Of a DNA stretch of 64,000 bases, positions 1-8,198 are shown piece by piece. The stretch is from Prolixibacteraceae bacterium (lineage in GTDB: Bacteria > Bacteroidota > Bacteroidia > Bacteroidales > Prolixibacteraceae): the NCBI GenBank assembly GCA_019856515.1, contig CP082230.1, positions 3,410,001 through 3,474,000 of the forward strand, read 5' to 3'. A model generated the notes under the pieces. The model was not told where the DNA came from and searched no databases. It saw only the letters and a list, made by a program, of their open reading frames with translations. Position 1 is the first letter of the stretch. Each line of letters opens with the position of its first letter. The position numbers and the translations under genes were made by a program.

Positions 1-32
1 GATCTTCTTAATTTTTTCATAATTCAGTTCTA

Positions 33-539
33 TTATAGACCGATATCTTTCATCGCCATATCCTTTAAGTAGTCAAGCTCAAGATTACCAAACTCCCCAT
101 AGTAGGAAACAAGAAATGATCCTTGATCTTCTTTCTCTGTTCTTATAAGAATATGGAACTCTTGAATCTTTGATTTCTCATGAATAACCCAGGCATTAAA
201 TGAGATATCTTTACGGTCAATATTCATTTCATTAACAATATCATAAAATTTGAAAGGCTTTTTACCGAATGCCTTACAAACAAACTTCTCAAAAGAGGGT
301 TTTAAATCATTCTTTGAGACGTCGTAATGAATAAAACGCACTTCATCAATATGGTTAACAATCTCTGCTTGTTGTGCTCCGAGGTCTGTAGAAGACATGC
401 TAATAAATGGTCTTGACATCTCCATGTATGTTGCAGCTTCACTCGCTTCTATAGAGTCATAAATGTCATCTGACTTCGATTGTGCTATCGCAACACATGA
501 AAATAGAAGTAAGATTAGAGAGAGGAATGTATTTTTCAT
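33..539 (-). CDS. DUF4252-like secreted protein
   Basis: A 168-residue protein with an N-terminal signal peptide (basic start, hydrophobic stretch, cleavage near Ala-Gln at about residue 20). The body resembles small DUF4252 proteins of Bacteroidota: a short helical part, then a segment with a VRFIHYD-like strand, and a C-terminal region starting around residue 110 that ends in a DIGL tail. The family assignment is from memory of its general pattern and is not certain; no catalytic residues are visible. It lies downstream of the PspC-domain gene on the same strand, 137 bases after its stop, so it may belong to the same PadR-controlled unit. Function unknown. Confidence 0.6.
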   Translation of the reverse strand: MKNTFLSLILLLFSCVAIAQSKSDDIYDSIEASEAATYMEMSRPFISMSSTDLGAQQAEIVNHIDEVRFIHYDVSKNDLKPSFEKFVCKAFGKKPFKFYDIVNEMNIDRKDISFNAWVIHEKSKIQEFHILIRTEKEDQGSFLVSYYGEFGNLELDYLKDMAMKDIGL

Positions 540-676
540 GCTATTATTAAAAGTTTGATTGATATATTGTTTCTAAAACATAGTTTGTGTAAAAATAGAA
601 AACAATATGGTTATATTATAATAGCATTGCGATTGATATGCTTTTTATTTTGTTCAATTACATCACTTTCAGTATG

Positions 677-2128
677 CTACTTGCTTACATTCTTCAATCC
701 TTTAGGTGTTTGTTTCCAAAATTTATCAACCATCTCATAGTCCCATGTATTGTCTATGTTCTTCACATCATCTAGGGTATTTGATAGTGACTTATCGATG
801 AAAATAGTTCGACCTACTGGAAGTTTAAGCTTAAAATATAGCTCCTCCACCATTGGATCTCCTTCGTATATATGAGTCGATAACAAAAGAGTATCACCTT
901 TTAGTTCATAATACATCTTTGCATTCTCAAGGTGACCTTCTGATAGGCCCGCTTTTATCTGAAGAGCAAGATTGTTCGACTTGTGCTTCGTAATATTAAG
1001 TTTTGATATGTTCACTAATTCACCCTCTGATTCGATCTCCTTCTTCTCTTTGATCCAAAGTGTGTCTGGGTGAGACTTTAATACGTAATTGAAAGACTGT
1101 TTTATTGTGCTTTGAGAGAACGAACGATCTGCAAAATTAGACCATGACACCCCTTTAAATGAGTTGTTGTTAAACTGTTTTAGATAATGATTAACTCCTT
1201 TAAAAGTCTGTATACCACAACCAATCCATAGAATTATAAGAAATACACTGACCCACCTTTTGGTGTTTAAATCCCAATCGATACTCTTTAGTTTGTATAT
1301 TAAGATGATAATTAATGGTATAACAAATAAACCAGCAACTGCAGCCGATTCTAATGAACTAAAATGAAGTGCATCCATGGTTAAATTTGTTCCATTGATA
1401 ACCATGTGATTTCCGATAATTGAAGGAAAGACCATCAAAAGAGGAAGAAGAAGAATCATTACCAATAGCACAATGAAAAATGGGAGTAGGCATAGAAACA
1501 ATATTATTCCGAACAACCACTTTAGGCATCCACTACCACTGTTTCGAAACATCATCTCTTCATCTATCTCTTGAGAATATTTCTGTATATTTTCTACAGT
1601 AGGAGGGATCCCCTTCATCTGCATGTAATTTATACGTGTCCGTGCTTTGGGTATAATGATCCATAGCAGAATATATATAAGAATACCAGAACCAGCAAAT
1701 AGACATGATAATATAAACAATAGTCTCAATATAGCTACATTGACATTCAGATATACTGATATCCCTGCAAGTACTCCTCCTATGATTCCTCTTTGAGGAT
1801 ACCTAAATAGCTTCTTGCTAGGTTTCTGTGGAGTTGGAGCTTCATTCACATTTTCTTGATCCTCTTCATCATCAAATAGTGATGGATCACCTAATTGGTC
1901 TATAACCCTATTTGCGGTAGCAATATTGATAGAACGATCCTCTTTAATTCTCTCTTCAATAAATAGCTCTGCAATTCGCCCTTCAATATCTTTAATGATC
2001 TCTAATGCCCCTTCTTGGCCATTGAAATGCTTATTTAATTTATCTAGGTAAAGGTTCATTACTTCGTACGCATCCTCGTCAATAAGGAAGGTAGTACCTG
2101 CGAGATTAATAAAAACGGTCTTTTTCAT
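677..2128 (-). CDS. PspC-domain membrane protein
   Basis: A 483-residue integral membrane protein. Residues 1-95 are an acidic soluble region. Residues about 105-165 form a PspC domain (basic YPQRGIIGGVLAGI entry, then two hydrophobic segments ending IIIPKARTR). Further membrane segments follow near 205-240, 263-285 and 292-310. The last 150 residues are hydrophilic and probably outside the membrane. PspC proteins are linked to envelope stress in other bacteria; the role of this longer Bacteroidota form is not established. The start lies 14 bases after the PadR stop codon, so the two genes are almost certainly co-transcribed and self-regulated through the operator upstream of padR. Confidence 0.85.
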   Translation of the reverse strand: MKKTVFINLAGTTFLIDEDAYEVMNLYLDKLNKHFNGQEGALEIIKDIEGRIAELFIEERIKEDRSINIATANRVIDQLGDPSLFDDEEDQENVNEAPTPQKPSKKLFRYPQRGIIGGVLAGISVYLNVNVAILRLLFILSCLFAGSGILIYILLWIIIPKARTRINYMQMKGIPPTVENIQKYSQEIDEEMMFRNSGSGCLKWLFGIILFLCLLPFFIVLLVMILLLPLLMVFPSIIGNHMVINGTNLTMDALHFSSLESAAVAGLFVIPLIIILIYKLKSIDWDLNTKRWVSVFLIILWIGCGIQTFKGVNHYLKQFNNNSFKGVSWSNFADRSFSQSTIKQSFNYVLKSHPDTLWIKEKKEIESEGELVNISKLNITKHKSNNLALQIKAGLSEGHLENAKMYYELKGDTLLLSTHIYEGDPMVEELYFKLKLPVGRTIFIDKSLSNTLDDVKNIDNTWDYEMVDKFWKQTPKGLKNVSK

Positions 2129-2142
2129 GTCGATATTTAAGA

Positions 2143-2469
2143 TTATAGATTTTTTATGTTATTCACTGTACTAGACAACTCTGTCCATGATTCTTCAAGC
2201 CCTGCCAAAAATTGACTACCATCTTCTGTGAGTGTGTAGTATTTGCGTGGTGGCCCTTGTTGTGACTCTTGCCATTGATATTCAAGAAGTCCTGCATTCT
2301 TTAGTCTTGTAAGTAGAGGATAGAGTGTTCCTTCCACAATAATCAACTTGGCATTTTTAAGCTCCTGAATCAATTCTGAAGCATATAATGGCCTCTTAGA
2401 TAAAAGTAGAAGTACGCAATACTCAAGTATCCCTTTACGCATCTGTGCTTTTGTATTGTCTAACTTCAT
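2143..2469 (-). CDS. PadR-family transcriptional regulator
   Basis: A 108-residue winged-helix protein of the short PadR type. It has the family pattern: an N-terminal MRKGxLEYCVLLLL helix, a recognition region with SELIQELK, the wing motif GTLYPLLTRLKNAGLLEYQW and GPPRKYYTLTEDG. PadR proteins are dimeric repressors that respond to envelope or antimicrobial stress in several bacteria; the ligand here is unknown. It is the first gene of the padR-pspC unit. A perfect 9-bp inverted repeat 56-78 bases upstream of its start (2525-2547) is a likely autoregulatory operator. Confidence 0.9.
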   Translation of the reverse strand: MKLDNTKAQMRKGILEYCVLLLLSKRPLYASELIQELKNAKLIIVEGTLYPLLTRLKNAGLLEYQWQESQQGPPRKYYTLTEDGSQFLAGLEESWTELSSTVNNIKNL

Positions 2470-2524
2470 AACTAATAAGGTTGGTGATTTTCATCTTTGA
2501 TATTACAAAGGTTATAAAAAATAT

Positions 2525-2563
2525 AGTACTATGCAATACATAGTACTGTGTAAATGCATAGTA
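2525..2563. promoter_or_regulatory. Candidate PadR operator (inverted repeat plus half-site)
   Basis: AGTACTATG (2525-2533), a 5-base spacer, then CATAGTACT (2539-2547) form a perfect inverted repeat. A third half-site CATAGTA follows at 2557-2563. It sits just upstream of padR. The ATG...CAT core resembles the ATGT-N8-ACAT pattern described for PadR proteins. On the minus strand a near-consensus -7 box (AACCTTTG) lies between it and the padR start, so binding here would affect that promoter. Confidence 0.65.
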
Positions 2564-2569
2564 TTATAT

Positions 2570-2853
2570 GTTCTGTAAGGATAGATCGGACAGAATTGAT
2601 ATGGTTAAAAAAAGTTAACTGATGTTTATCTATACTTTTGTCTATATTGAGTTCTTTGTATTTGATGATAAATATTGATGTATATCTTTTAACTCAACGA
2701 AGAAGAGCTTGTTTGGATTAAGACCCCTATTGAATTAAGTAATACGGAGATATCACTCTCCCAAATAGTTTTAGAGAATAGATAGGTCTTTAAATATGAA
2801 TGTGTATATATCCGACCAAAGATTGACAGTAAAACAAAAAATAGTCTTAAGAT
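2570..2853. other. Intergenic stretch left of IS4 copy A
   Basis: About 280 AT-rich bases between the padR operator and the IS element. I see no convincing gene, RNA or hairpin. Its last seven bases, TTAAGAT (2847-2853), are the target-site duplicate of the adjoining IS. Confidence 0.6.
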
Positions 2854-4435
2854 CTGATGTTTCCCATGTCTTTATTCAGGTTCATAAACCATTGATTCAA
2901 TGAGCCTAAAGAATTTATTATTTTCGGGTTTATTTTTAAGTGCACTGATTATCAATTCATTAAAATCACTATCGATGATTTCTGCGAGAGTTCTCATCAA
3001 TTCGAGGATAAAACCCCAAATTCGTTGTACTATTACAAGTTCCATTCCTTGATCTTTTACATGAGCAAAGATTCCACCTAGCGTCTCATATGCCTCGAAC
3101 CTTTTTGCTAAACTAAAAACGTTAAACTCAATAATAGCTACAGATAGATCTGCTATTTGAGCATCAAAATCACTCGATTGAGATTTTCCTAAACCAAAAT
3201 AGTTCTTTGATTCCTTAAAAAAGACCTCAATACTCCATCTAATACTATATATCTGATAAGCTTTCTCTATGCTCAGCTTTGTATTTGAAGATACCAATAA
3301 ATGCCATTTCCCTCGCTTACTGTTCTTGCAAAAGAATAGTTTTACATCTGTACCTTTATATTTCACTGTGACTTCTGCACAATATAGACTAAGTGACTTT
3401 ACCCATTTTACTCTCTTTCGCTGTTTAAGTAAGAGAGCAAGTTCTTTGGTGCTATATTCTTTGTCTTTGAAAGAATATTTAGCACTAGACATCTTAGCCA
3501 TTGCAACAAGATGCATACCATTAGAGATCACAGTTTTTAATATTGAATCACAGAAGAACCAACTGTCCATAAGTATGTAGTCTACTGTAATTCCTTGTTT
3601 AATAGCATTTACCATCATCTCTTTTGCCATCGTTATTTTATCAATAACGAGTTCTTTCTCTCGGTTAAACCCATTACTCTTTGTTGATCGTTTCTTTGAG
3701 AACTGTTTTTTACGTTGTTTGGCAGTGAGTCCAAATGGAGTCTTTTTATTCTTCCCTCTTTCTTTATGTAGAGAGAAGTCCAATGTAAAATAGCTTTTGC
3801 CATCCCATAAACCTAGAAATAATCCTTTAAAACCAAATATATAACGATGGGTTACATGCGACCATATTTTACTAACATGTTCAGTTTTGTAGGTAGACTT
3901 CTCAAAATCAGTATCGTCAATAATTAAGCATCTTTCTGCTTGATTACAGTCATCAGAGTGAGAGTTTTTGGCTATTTGACCAAAGAGTTTATTATTACAT
4001 GATGAAACTATAGTACGCCAATCTATCTGGCTGTTATTTTTAAATCGATAGAATGTATTCTTTTGTGCTTCTAACATCTCTGATAGATAATGCTTACTGT
4101 AGCTATAAATATTAGGGATAGAGAAAATTGGGAAAAGTAGTAAGCCTAATAGTATGTCACCTTTGAAGTAAGTAGACTGAGGCAACTCTTTATTTCCTAA
4201 TTTCAGTTGTCTTAAGTTGAGTAACTTGTAAAGGCTAATAATTCGATTAATTCCTTTTTCACTTGAACTGAAAAAACTCTGTGTCTCTGAAAAAACTTTT
4301 GTACTTTTATTCTGAAGCATGATTTATTTGGTTATTGGAACAACATTAATTTACTGATAATTAATGAATTATCAAAATAAACATGCTTCTTTTTATGCTG
4401 TAAATCAAGATGTTAGCCTACATGGGAAACATCAG
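2854..4435 (-). mobile_element. IS4-family insertion sequence, copy A
   Basis: A complete 1582-bp element. Its ends are a perfect 16-bp inverted repeat, CTGATGTTTCCCATGT at 2854-2869 and its complement at 4420-4435. It is flanked by the 7-bp target duplication TTAAGAT (2847-2853 and 4436-4442). It carries one transposase gene on the minus strand. A second copy of identical length lies at 42981-44562. The clean duplication and near-identity of the copies indicate recent transposition. Confidence 0.95.
2872..4320 (-). CDS. IS4-family DDE transposase (copy A)
   Basis: A 482-residue transposase. The IS4 signature Y-x2-R-x3-E-x6-K is present exactly as YSIRWSIEVFFKESK (around residues 360-374), supplying the catalytic Glu. 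Candidate catalytic Asp residues are in LIIDDTDFEKS (near residue 135) and ILMDSWFFCDS (near residue 250). Length fits the family and no frameshift is seen, so it should be active. Its product is identical to that of copy B except for Ala instead of Val in IISALKNKPENN near the C terminus. Confidence 0.95.
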   Translation of the reverse strand: MLQNKSTKVFSETQSFFSSSEKGINRIISLYKLLNLRQLKLGNKELPQSTYFKGDILLGLLLFPIFSIPNIYSYSKHYLSEMLEAQKNTFYRFKNNSQIDWRTIVSSCNNKLFGQIAKNSHSDDCNQAERCLIIDDTDFEKSTYKTEHVSKIWSHVTHRYIFGFKGLFLGLWDGKSYFTLDFSLHKERGKNKKTPFGLTAKQRKKQFSKKRSTKSNGFNREKELVIDKITMAKEMMVNAIKQGITVDYILMDSWFFCDSILKTVISNGMHLVAMAKMSSAKYSFKDKEYSTKELALLLKQRKRVKWVKSLSLYCAEVTVKYKGTDVKLFFCKNSKRGKWHLLVSSNTKLSIEKAYQIYSIRWSIEVFFKESKNYFGLGKSQSSDFDAQIADLSVAIIEFNVFSLAKRFEAYETLGGIFAHVKDQGMELVIVQRIWGFILELMRTLAEIIDSDFNELIISALKNKPENNKFFRLIESMVYEPE

Positions 4436-4442
4436 TTAAGAT

Positions 4443-5120
4443 ATTATTAGCATAGAATATTCATCTATTTATCATTTTTGATGAATGAAGTATCAATAAA
4501 GTATCCTTGAAGTATCAACAAACTACGGAGGAGACCTATGGTAATCCAAGGATTGTTGGACGTTTTATGACAATTTGGTATGGAATGTTATCAATATTTC
4601 AGGGGTATGGTTGATGTAAATTAATCTCTTTATGGGAAACAGTCTGATATCTGATTTATTTTTTGATTCTTTCATTTTGCATATTTATTAGCGATAAAGC
4701 ATCTCTAAGAGGAGAACTCTTTAAAGCCTCTTTCCTTTGATTAACATGCTACTATCCCCTGCTTTCGTATGAATATTATTTGAAGTACATTCGAATTTCC
4801 CTCACCCAAAATGGAAAATCGATGAATGAACTTCGAGTGAACTTTGGGTAATCTTCGAGCCATCTCAGAGGAAAGGTATAGGAAGGTAGCTTGTTAGTGT
4901 GAGCTTGGTGTATTAAGATATGCTAATGATATAATAAATATCCTTTTAATCATTATGACAGAAGTGCATATCATATTAAAGCTTTAGGGTCGACAGTTTG
5001 GCACTTTCAAAGAGTTGTTGTCGTAGACGTGTGATGATTATCTTATGGCGAAATTATGGTATCTGAGTATAGCGTACCATTCCCTATGGCTATCATCAAA
5101 GAAGGTCTCTTGGGTCTGCA
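4443..5120. other. Gene-free region right of IS4 copy A
   Basis: About 680 bases with no ORF that looks coding. Imperfect short repeats occur at 4485-4530 (GAAGTATCAA-like units) and around 4825-4860 (two CTTCGAG units). It could be the remains of an older mobile element, but I recognise none. Confidence 0.5.
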
Positions 5121-5127
5121 TAAAAAA

Positions 5128-5155
5128 AGAGCATTGACAGTTGTCAATGCTCTTT
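5128..5155 (-). terminator. Rho-independent terminator of typA
   Basis: AGAGCATTGACA and TGTCAATGCTCT pair as a perfect 12-bp stem with a 2-base loop. On the minus strand the stem is followed by a run of seven T. It lies about 35 bases after the typA stop. A shorter T run on the plus side could make it bidirectional. Confidence 0.9.
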
Positions 5156-5188
5156 TGGTAATATATTCGTGCGACAAATTTATCGGTC

Positions 5189-6994
5189 TTATCCGATCTG
5201 CTTTGAAGCTCTTTTTCTTTCGTTCTCATCCAAAATGATCTTACGAATACGGATAGACTCTGGAGTCACCTCTACGTACTCATCTTTTTGGATATACTCT
5301 AATGCTTCTTCCAAGCTAAAGCGAATAGGAGGAGCAAGTTTTACTTTATCATCAGTACCAGAAGAACGTACGTTAGATTGTTTCTTACTTTTTGTTACGT
5401 TCAAAACAATATCATCCGCTCTACTACTTTCACCTACAACTTGACCTACATAGATATTCTCTTGAGGGTCTACAAAGTAGTTACCTCTATCTTGAAGTTT
5501 GTTAAGTGCATATGCAAAAGTTGTACCTGTCTCCATTGCAATCAATGAACCATTTGTACGTGTTGGAATAGCACCTTTGTATGGTTCGTAAGCTACAAAA
5601 CGGTGTGACATAACAGCCTCACCTTGGGTTGCAGTAAGCATATTTGTACGAAGACCAATGATACCACGTGATGGAATACGGAATTCTAAATGGATTCTGT
5701 CTTCCTTACGTTCCATGTTCAACATTTCTCCTTTACGGCGAGATACAAGATCGACAGCAGTTGAAGAAAGTTCTTCTGGAAGGTCGATACTTAACTCTTC
5801 AATAGGCTCGTGCTTCACTCCATCAATCTCTTTGATTAACACCTGAGGCTGTCCTACCTGTAGTTCGTATCCTTCACGACGCATTGTTTCGATTAGTACT
5901 GACAAATGTAGTACACCACGACCATATACATTCCATGCATCCGCAGAAGCTGTTGGCTCTACTCTTAGTGCAAGGTTTTTCTCTAGCTCCGCTTTTAGAC
6001 GATCACTGATGTGTCTACTTGTAACATATTTACCCTCTTTTCCGAAGAATGGAGAGTTGTTAATAGTAAACAACATACTCATTGTTGGTTCGTCAACAGC
6101 AATAGGCTTTAATGGTTCTGGATTTTCGAAATCACAGATGGTATCTCCAATGTCAAAACCGTTAATACCAACGATAGAACAGATATCACCATTGCTAACA
6201 GATTCTACTTTCTCTTTACCAAGACCTGAGAATGTATAGATCTCTTTAATTTTAGTTCTTTTGATAGAACCATCACGTTTTGCAAGAGATACGTTCATTC
6301 CCTCTTTCAATTCTCCTCTATTAATACGACCGATCGCAATACGACCAACATAGTTAGAGAAATCAAGAGATGTAATCAACATCTGTGGAGTTCCAGGATT
6401 CTCGATAGGAGCTGGAATGTTCTCAACAATCGAATCAAGTAGTGCAGTGATGTTGTCTGTTGGATTATTCCAATCCGTACTCATCCATCCTTGTTTTGCA
6501 GAACCGTAAATTGTTGGGAATTCTAATTGCTCTTCTGTAGCTCCAAGGCTAAACATTAGATCGAATACCTGCTCTTGAACTTCTTCAGGGCGACAGTTTG
6601 GTTTGTCTACCTTATTTACAACAACGATAGGCTTTAAACCTAAATTGATTGCTTTCTCTAGTACGAAACGTGTTTGAGGCATCGTTCCTTCGAATGCATC
6701 TACTAACAATAGAACACCATCGGCCATATTCAATACACGCTCTACTTCACCACCAAAGTCCGAGTGACCAGGAGTATCGATAATGTTGATTTTAGTGTCG
6801 TTATATTGAACCGATACGTTCTTCGATAGAATAGTAATTCCTCTCTCTCTCTCTAGATCGTTGCTATCAAGAATAAGGTCTTTTGTTTCCTGATTTTTTC
6901 TAAGAACATTCGCTTGCAGAATCATCTTATCCACCAAGGTTGTCTTACCGTGGTCAACGTGAGCGATGATCGCAATATTTCTAATATTTTGCAT
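5189..6994 (-). CDS. typA: Ribosome-associated GTPase TypA/BipA
   Basis: A translational GTPase of about 601 residues, the usual TypA length. The G1 motif AHVDHGKTTL, G2 region RERGITI, G3 DTPGHSDFGGEV and G4 NKVDKP are all present. They are followed by EF-G-like domains and the BipA-specific C-terminal domain. TypA binds the ribosome at low temperature or stress and helps 50S assembly. I start it at ATG 6994 (MQNIRNIAI) rather than seven codons earlier, because the promoter -7 box at 7013-7020 would leave only a short leader and the family begins with this sequence. It is monocistronic, with its own promoter and terminator. Confidence 0.97.
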   Translation of the reverse strand: MQNIRNIAIIAHVDHGKTTLVDKMILQANVLRKNQETKDLILDSNDLERERGITILSKNVSVQYNDTKINIIDTPGHSDFGGEVERVLNMADGVLLLVDAFEGTMPQTRFVLEKAINLGLKPIVVVNKVDKPNCRPEEVQEQVFDLMFSLGATEEQLEFPTIYGSAKQGWMSTDWNNPTDNITALLDSIVENIPAPIENPGTPQMLITSLDFSNYVGRIAIGRINRGELKEGMNVSLAKRDGSIKRTKIKEIYTFSGLGKEKVESVSNGDICSIVGINGFDIGDTICDFENPEPLKPIAVDEPTMSMLFTINNSPFFGKEGKYVTSRHISDRLKAELEKNLALRVEPTASADAWNVYGRGVLHLSVLIETMRREGYELQVGQPQVLIKEIDGVKHEPIEELSIDLPEELSSTAVDLVSRRKGEMLNMERKEDRIHLEFRIPSRGIIGLRTNMLTATQGEAVMSHRFVAYEPYKGAIPTRTNGSLIAMETGTTFAYALNKLQDRGNYFVDPQENIYVGQVVGESSRADDIVLNVTKSKKQSNVRSSGTDDKVKLAPPIRFSLEEALEYIQKDEYVEVTPESIRIRKIILDENERKRASKQIG

Positions 6995-7012
6995 GATTTC
7001 AAATTTAGTGCG

Positions 7013-7020
7013 CAAAAATA
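7013..7020 (-). promoter_or_regulatory. typA promoter -7 box
   Basis: On the minus strand this reads TATTTTTG, matching the Bacteroidota -7 consensus TAnnTTTG, about 18 bases before the chosen typA start. No clear -33 TTG at ideal spacing. Confidence 0.5.
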
Positions 7021-8198
7021 CATATAAATATCACGCAATGAACATATTTCCTTGTTAAAAATCATAGATCTTTGATTATTAACGTTCTGTTCACTTTAAA
7101 GTATGCGTATTGCCCACTTTTTATTGGAGTTTATCCATTTGCTGAAATAATTATTCAAAAATAAAGATTTTAATGATATAGCACTACGTGTTTATAAAAT
7201 AAAGATTTTAACGACACAAAACGATAATGATATGATCTCTCCTTATTGTATTTTTAAATGGTTCATACTTCGAATATAAATATTATCACAAGAGAAGTCA
7301 GATGGCTGTTTTTTCTTCTGTATAGGTGAAAAAGTGCTGACATGATTCACTCTTCATTTCAATATATAGATTGGCTAAAAAAAGACACTTCAATATTATA
7401 TCACAATGTCATTTACCCCATTCTGGTTCCAATTATCTTCATGTTTTGGGTAAGCAGCTGGGTACTTAATATAATGAGTAATCGATGTGGATAAAATTCT
7501 TAATAGGTTAATCGAATTACACTATTTTGATTAATTAGGGGGTTCCTTTCGTAGGTAGAGATCAGTATTTAATGATGAAAGTAGTTCATCGAGCCAATAG
7601 AGTTCAATAATTATGAAAAAGTGTAGATGTTTAAGAACAGTTGGCTTGAAGTAATATGAAAACTGGAATAGCTTGTGGATTGTTGTTGGATTTCGATTTG
7701 TGTTGATGATTTAAAGGTTTAATTGGGTGCTAGATGGGTAAATGTTAGTTTGTGATTCTCTATTCTTTCATATTTATAACACAATGGATTTCTGTCATTA
7801 GTTTAATATAATACTTATTGTCTTCTATAGCATATAGTTGTATGATTTAAGTCACCTTGATCATGTTAATGAAGTGTTAACTTGCTCGTCCTTATCTAAA
7901 AAAAATGATTAAGAGTTTTTTAGGGGGATTAAAGTATTATGTGTTTGATTTAAAGTCTATTAAAGATAATATTTTAAAAATTATTTTTTAGATAGTTAAT
8001 ATTAATTTAATCAACTGCATTGAAATTAAGACTTATTTTGTTGTCAAAATGTTAAACCAACTACCTGTTTTAATAAAATTTAATACAGGGATATATTGAG
8101 AGAGAATTAAGAGGCACATCTGTGTGGTGTGTTTCTGAAAAAATTGAAATCAAGCTTTAGAAAGCTGACTTATATTTAAAACCCTTTAAATCTAAACG
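7021..8198. other. Long intergenic region before the TonB receptor
   Basis: About 1.18 kb, strongly AT-rich. It contains a 16-bp direct repeat, AAAATAAAGATTTTAA, at 7158-7173 and 7196-7211 (38 bases apart), followed by AyGA in both copies. It also holds one small ORF candidate (7342-7494). The last 100 bases form the presumed leader of the receptor gene. I found no exact TAnnTTTG box close to that gene. Confidence 0.5.
7342..7494 (+). CDS. Possible 50-residue membrane peptide
   Basis: An ATG-initiated ORF of 50 codons. It encodes a short polar head (MIHSSFQYIDWLKKDTS), one hydrophobic segment of about 25 residues (around VIYPILVPIIFMFW) and a short basic tail. It is the only plausible coding segment in this 1.2-kb gap. 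There is no recognisable family and no good translation signal, so it may be chance. Confidence 0.2.
   Translation: MIHSSFQYIDWLKKDTSILYHNVIYPILVPIIFMFWVSSWVLNIMSNRCG

Noticed and set aside
3269..3580. 103-codon ORF antisense to the IS4 transposase (also at 43836-44147)
   Set aside because: It occurs in both copies only because the elements are identical; it is a shadow of the transposase frame.
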